From Atribacterota bacterium (GTDB lineage Bacteria > Atribacterota > Phoenicimicrobiia > Phoenicimicrobiales > Phoenicimicrobiaceae): DNA of 15,335 nt. Where the stretch lies: assembly GCA_030668465.1 (NCBI GenBank), contig DAOUTX010000006.1:1-15335 (forward strand), given 5' to 3'. A model generated the notes under the pieces. The model was not told where the DNA came from. It saw only the letters and a program-made list of their open reading frames with translations, and did not search any database. The position numbers were made by a program, and so were the translations under genes. Numbering within the stretch: position 1 is the first letter of the stretch; each line of letters begins with the position of its first letter. Positions 13,421 to 15,335 of the stretch are shown here, piece after piece.

Positions 13421-13444
13421 GGGCACGATGCATCGTGCCCCTAC
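13421..13444. repeat. Perfect 20-bp palindrome with CTAC tail
   Basis: GGGCACGATGCATCGTGCCC is self-complementary over all 20 bases (13421-13440) and is followed by CTAC. It is the best copy of the family at 538, 7452 and 7486. No T-tract follows. Confidence 0.7.
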
Positions 13445-13494
13445 AACATATTATACATTGCCATTTTCTTCACTCGATGCGCAATAATATTTTA

Positions 13495-13532
13495 TTCTGG
13501 TTCCTGGATTCTATCTTTTCCACAATGACATT
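13495..13532. repeat. Degenerate CTGGATTC...AATGACA repeat
   Basis: TTCCTGGATTC followed after a short spacer by TTCCACAATGACA resembles the GGATTCC...GGAATGACA dispersed hairpins I recall from other genomes. The stem here is decayed. Confidence 0.3.
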
Positions 13533-13566
13533 TCTGTTTTTTCATTCTAACTTCTGACTTTTTTTC

Positions 13567-13637
13567 TTAACCAGGTAACCAACTAACAAACTAACTAATT
13601 CTTGCGAGATACGATTCACAAGATACGAGATACGGAG
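13567..13637. repeat. Four-unit octad block plus heptad array abutting a stop
   Basis: 13567-13598 has four 8-base units such as TTAACCAG and CTAACTAA. 13606-13637 has GAGATAC, GATTCAC, AAGATAC, GAGATAC in 7-base register, ending directly at the stop codon of the carbonic anhydrase-like gene (13638). Confidence 0.65.
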
Positions 13638-14138
13638 TTATTTATATCTTTTCATTAACTCAACATAATCCAGAGCGTGTTTTTTTAAATTATCAATTTC
13701 TTCTTCAGAAACACTGCGCACTACCTTCGCTGGTACACCTAAAGCCATGGTAAACGGTGGTATTTTAGTCCTCGGGGCTACTATTGCCCCAGCTCCTATT
13801 ATGGCTCCTTCGCCTACTTCTACACCATCAAGCACAATTGCCCCTATCCCTATCAAAGAATTATCTCCAATCTTGCACGCGTGAAGCATTACATTATGAC
13901 CTATGGTAACATTGTTTCCTATTATAGTAGGGACTCCTACATCACAATGAACAATACTACCATCCTGAACGCTGGTATTATTTCCTATACTAATGGGAGC
14001 TATATCACCTCTTAACACTACGTTATACCAAATACTGGAGCATTTTCCGATTATAACTTCTCCAATTACAGTAGCATTTTTGGCAACAAAGGCTTCTTCG
14101 CTAATTATTGGTTTCTTTTCTTCAAAATTTAATATCAT
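13638..14138 (-). CDS. Gamma-class carbonic anhydrase-like protein (YrdA/PaaY/CamH group)
   Basis: A 166-residue left-handed beta-helix protein made of hexapeptide repeats (such as IGEVII, IGNNVT, IGDNSL) with a C-terminal helix (from about 143). The three metal-binding histidines of gamma carbonic anhydrases are present as H64, H81 and H86, along with R43, D45 (RGD) and Q58 at the spacing seen in Methanosarcina Cam. The acidic loop of Cam is absent, as in the CamH/YrdA branch, many of whose members have weak or no measured activity, so reversible CO2 hydration is possible but not assured. The ATG overlaps the uvrC stop (ATGA) and GGAGG lies 7 nt upstream, so it is coupled to uvrC; this pairing looks positional and not functional. 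Confidence 0.93.
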   Translation of the reverse strand: MILNFEEKKPIISEEAFVAKNATVIGEVIIGKCSSIWYNVVLRGDIAPISIGNNTSVQDGSIVHCDVGVPTIIGNNVTIGHNVMLHACKIGDNSLIGIGAIVLDGVEVGEGAIIGAGAIVAPRTKIPPFTMALGVPAKVVRSVSEEEIDNLKKHALDYVELMKRYK

Positions 14139-15335
14139 CTTCTTACCTCCATAACTGTTTTAATTTTTTCCGCAATTTTATCTCCAAATCCTGGTATTTT
14201 GCTTATATCAACCTTGGAAGCATTTTTTATATCATCTATGCTTTTAAAGTGTTCTAATAATAATCTTTTTCGCTTAGCACCAATTCCTGGAATAAGGTCT
14301 AACTTTGAATTACGTAATTCTTTACTTCTAATCCTTCTGTGATAAGTCACCGCGAATCTATGGGCCTCATCCCTTATTCTTTGCAGTAAAAAAAGCGCCT
14401 CAGAATTAGAAGGCAATATTATTGGTTTATAAATCTCCGGTTTAAATATTTCCTCTTCTTTTTTGGCAATACTTATTATTGGTAATTCGAGATTCAAACT
14501 GTCTAATATTTTTTTTACTTCACTCAGCTGACCTTTCCCTCCATCAACAAGAACTAAATCAGGTAATCTTTTGCCTTCAGATAATAGTCTTCTATATCTC
14601 CTCTCTACTACCTCTTGCAACATAGCATAATCGTCAATTCCTTTAACTCTTTTTACTCTGAATCTTCGGTAATCTTTCTTCTTTGATCGTCCTTCCTCAA
14701 AAACAACTAAAGAACCAACGGATAATTTTCCCTGAATATTTGAGATATCGAATGCTTCAATTCTTTCTGGCAATTTTTTTAAGCTCAATTTATCTTTCAA
14801 ATCGATAACTGACTTCCGGCCCTTCTCAATTTCGTCTTCTTCTACTTCTTCTATCCTTTTTAACAAATAAACATTATTATTATTTTTTCTATATAAATTT
14901 ATTTCCTGACCCTTTAAAATTGCTTCAATTGATTTTATTCTATCTCTTACTTTGGCAGCTTTTTCGAAATTAAGATTATGGGAAGCTTCTTTCATTTCTC
15001 GATAAAGACCATTTAATAATTTTTTTTGTTTCCCTGCCAAAAACAGGCAAATTTCTCTTATTCTTCTCCGGTAATCTGCTCTGTTAATCATATTCGCACA
15101 AGGCGCTGAACACAAACCGATCTGGTAATCTAAGCAAATTTTCGCCTTCTTTAAATCTTTTTTTCTGCATTCCATAATTTTAAAAACTTGCCTTAATAAT
15201 TTTATAACAACCCGGGTAGCATTTGTATCCACAAAAGGGCCGAAATATAAAGTTTTACCTTCTTTTATCTTTCGATTTATTTTTCTGTAAAATAATATTT
15301 GGGGAAAGTCTCTTTCTAAAGTAATTTTAATATAA
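14135..15335 (-). CDS. uvrC: UvrC, excinuclease ABC subunit C (5' end outside window, internally short)
   Basis: Dual-incision nuclease of nucleotide excision repair. The frame is open to the right edge, so the GTG at 15232 is internal; the edge segment (for example LYFGPFVDTNATRV) is the end of the GIY-YIG domain. Counting from that GTG: C22, C33, C41, C45 match the iron-sulphur cysteines of E. coli UvrC; UVR motif about 68-105; RNase H-like domain with D162 (FDISNIQG), D230 (VDGGKGQ) and H291 (RDEAHRF), the second catalytic triad; tandem helix-hairpin-helix 309-361. Between the UVR motif and FDIS there are only about 55 residues, where typical UvrC has about 170; the join contains a run of four Asn codons. 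All catalytic residues seen are intact. The stop overlaps the next gene by 4 nt. Confidence 0.95.
   Translation of the reverse strand, partial: YIKITLERDFPQILFYRKINRKIKEGKTLYFGPFVDTNATRVVIKLLRQVFKIMECRKKDLKKAKICLDYQIGLCSAPCANMINRADYRRRIREICLFLAGKQKKLLNGLYREMKEASHNLNFEKAAKVRDRIKSIEAILKGQEINLYRKNNNNVYLLKRIEEVEEDEIEKGRKSVIDLKDKLSLKKLPERIEAFDISNIQGKLSVGSLVVFEEGRSKKKDYRRFRVKRVKGIDDYAMLQEVVERRYRRLLSEGKRLPDLVLVDGGKGQLSEVKKILDSLNLELPIISIAKKEEEIFKPEIYKPIILPSNSEALFLLQRIRDEAHRFAVTYHRRIRSKELRNSKLDLIPGIGAKRKRLLLEHFKSIDDIKNASKVDISKIPGFGDKIAEKIKTVMEVRR

Noticed and set aside
13421..13444. Palindrome as a Rho-independent terminator
   Set aside because: No T-tract follows the stem on either strand; the same is true for the copy at 538-563.

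Overview
The window is a low-GC bacterial chromosome segment in which every convincing gene lies on the minus strand. The genes are housekeeping genes of replication, translation, nucleotide metabolism and repair. Read in the direction of transcription (high to low coordinates) the order is: uvrC (5' end outside the window), a gamma-class carbonic anhydrase-like protein, a HARE-HTH protein with a nuclease-like domain, a metallo-beta-lactamase-fold hydrolase, pyrG, a MobA-like nucleotidyltransferase, rho, rpmE, tdk, thyX, a YqhQ/DUF1385 membrane protein, prfA, prmC and a YwlE-like phosphatase (3' end outside the window). The block rho, rpmE, tdk, DUF1385, prfA, prmC, ywlE resembles gene order in Firmicutes, Thermotogae and related candidate phyla. 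A low-GC candidate phylum such as Atribacterota would fit, but this is inference from gene content and not a phylogenetic placement.

The genes form two kinds of layout. thyX, DUF1385, prfA and prmC are packed tightly (2-nt gap, 8-nt overlap, few-nt gap), and uvrC overlaps the carbonic anhydrase-like gene by ATGA; these are probably co-transcribed and translationally coupled. All the other genes are separated by roughly 150 to 600 bases. prfA (release factor 1) sits beside prmC, which methylates its GGQ motif. pyrG, tdk and thyX all feed pyrimidine nucleotide pools. rpmE has its own very good sigma70-type promoter and is followed by an intrinsic terminator.

The unusual part is what fills the gaps. 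Most intergenic regions consist of degenerate tandem arrays with a period of 7 bases (units such as TAGTGAA, AACGCTA, CGATACG, TAATGAG, TTCAAAA) or 8 bases (units such as TTGGTTAG, CTAACCAG, CCAATTGA). The 8-base arrays of the TTAGTTAG type recur as blocks of four or five units, sometimes as inverted pairs. The arrays run right up to, or into, stop codons and end just before promoters or Shine-Dalgarno sequences. Interspersed are short palindromes with a CTAC tail, one ATTGC...GCAAT hairpin and a separate dispersed AT-rich element. None of this looks like a CRISPR, an insertion sequence or a set of terminators, and it is the best candidate here for something undescribed.

Other points worth attention are the HARE-HTH/nuclease-like protein placed among housekeeping genes, a uvrC that seems to lack over 100 residues between its UVR motif and RNase H domain, and a prmC whose N-terminal coding sequence is intact but whose only plausible ATG is one base out of frame.
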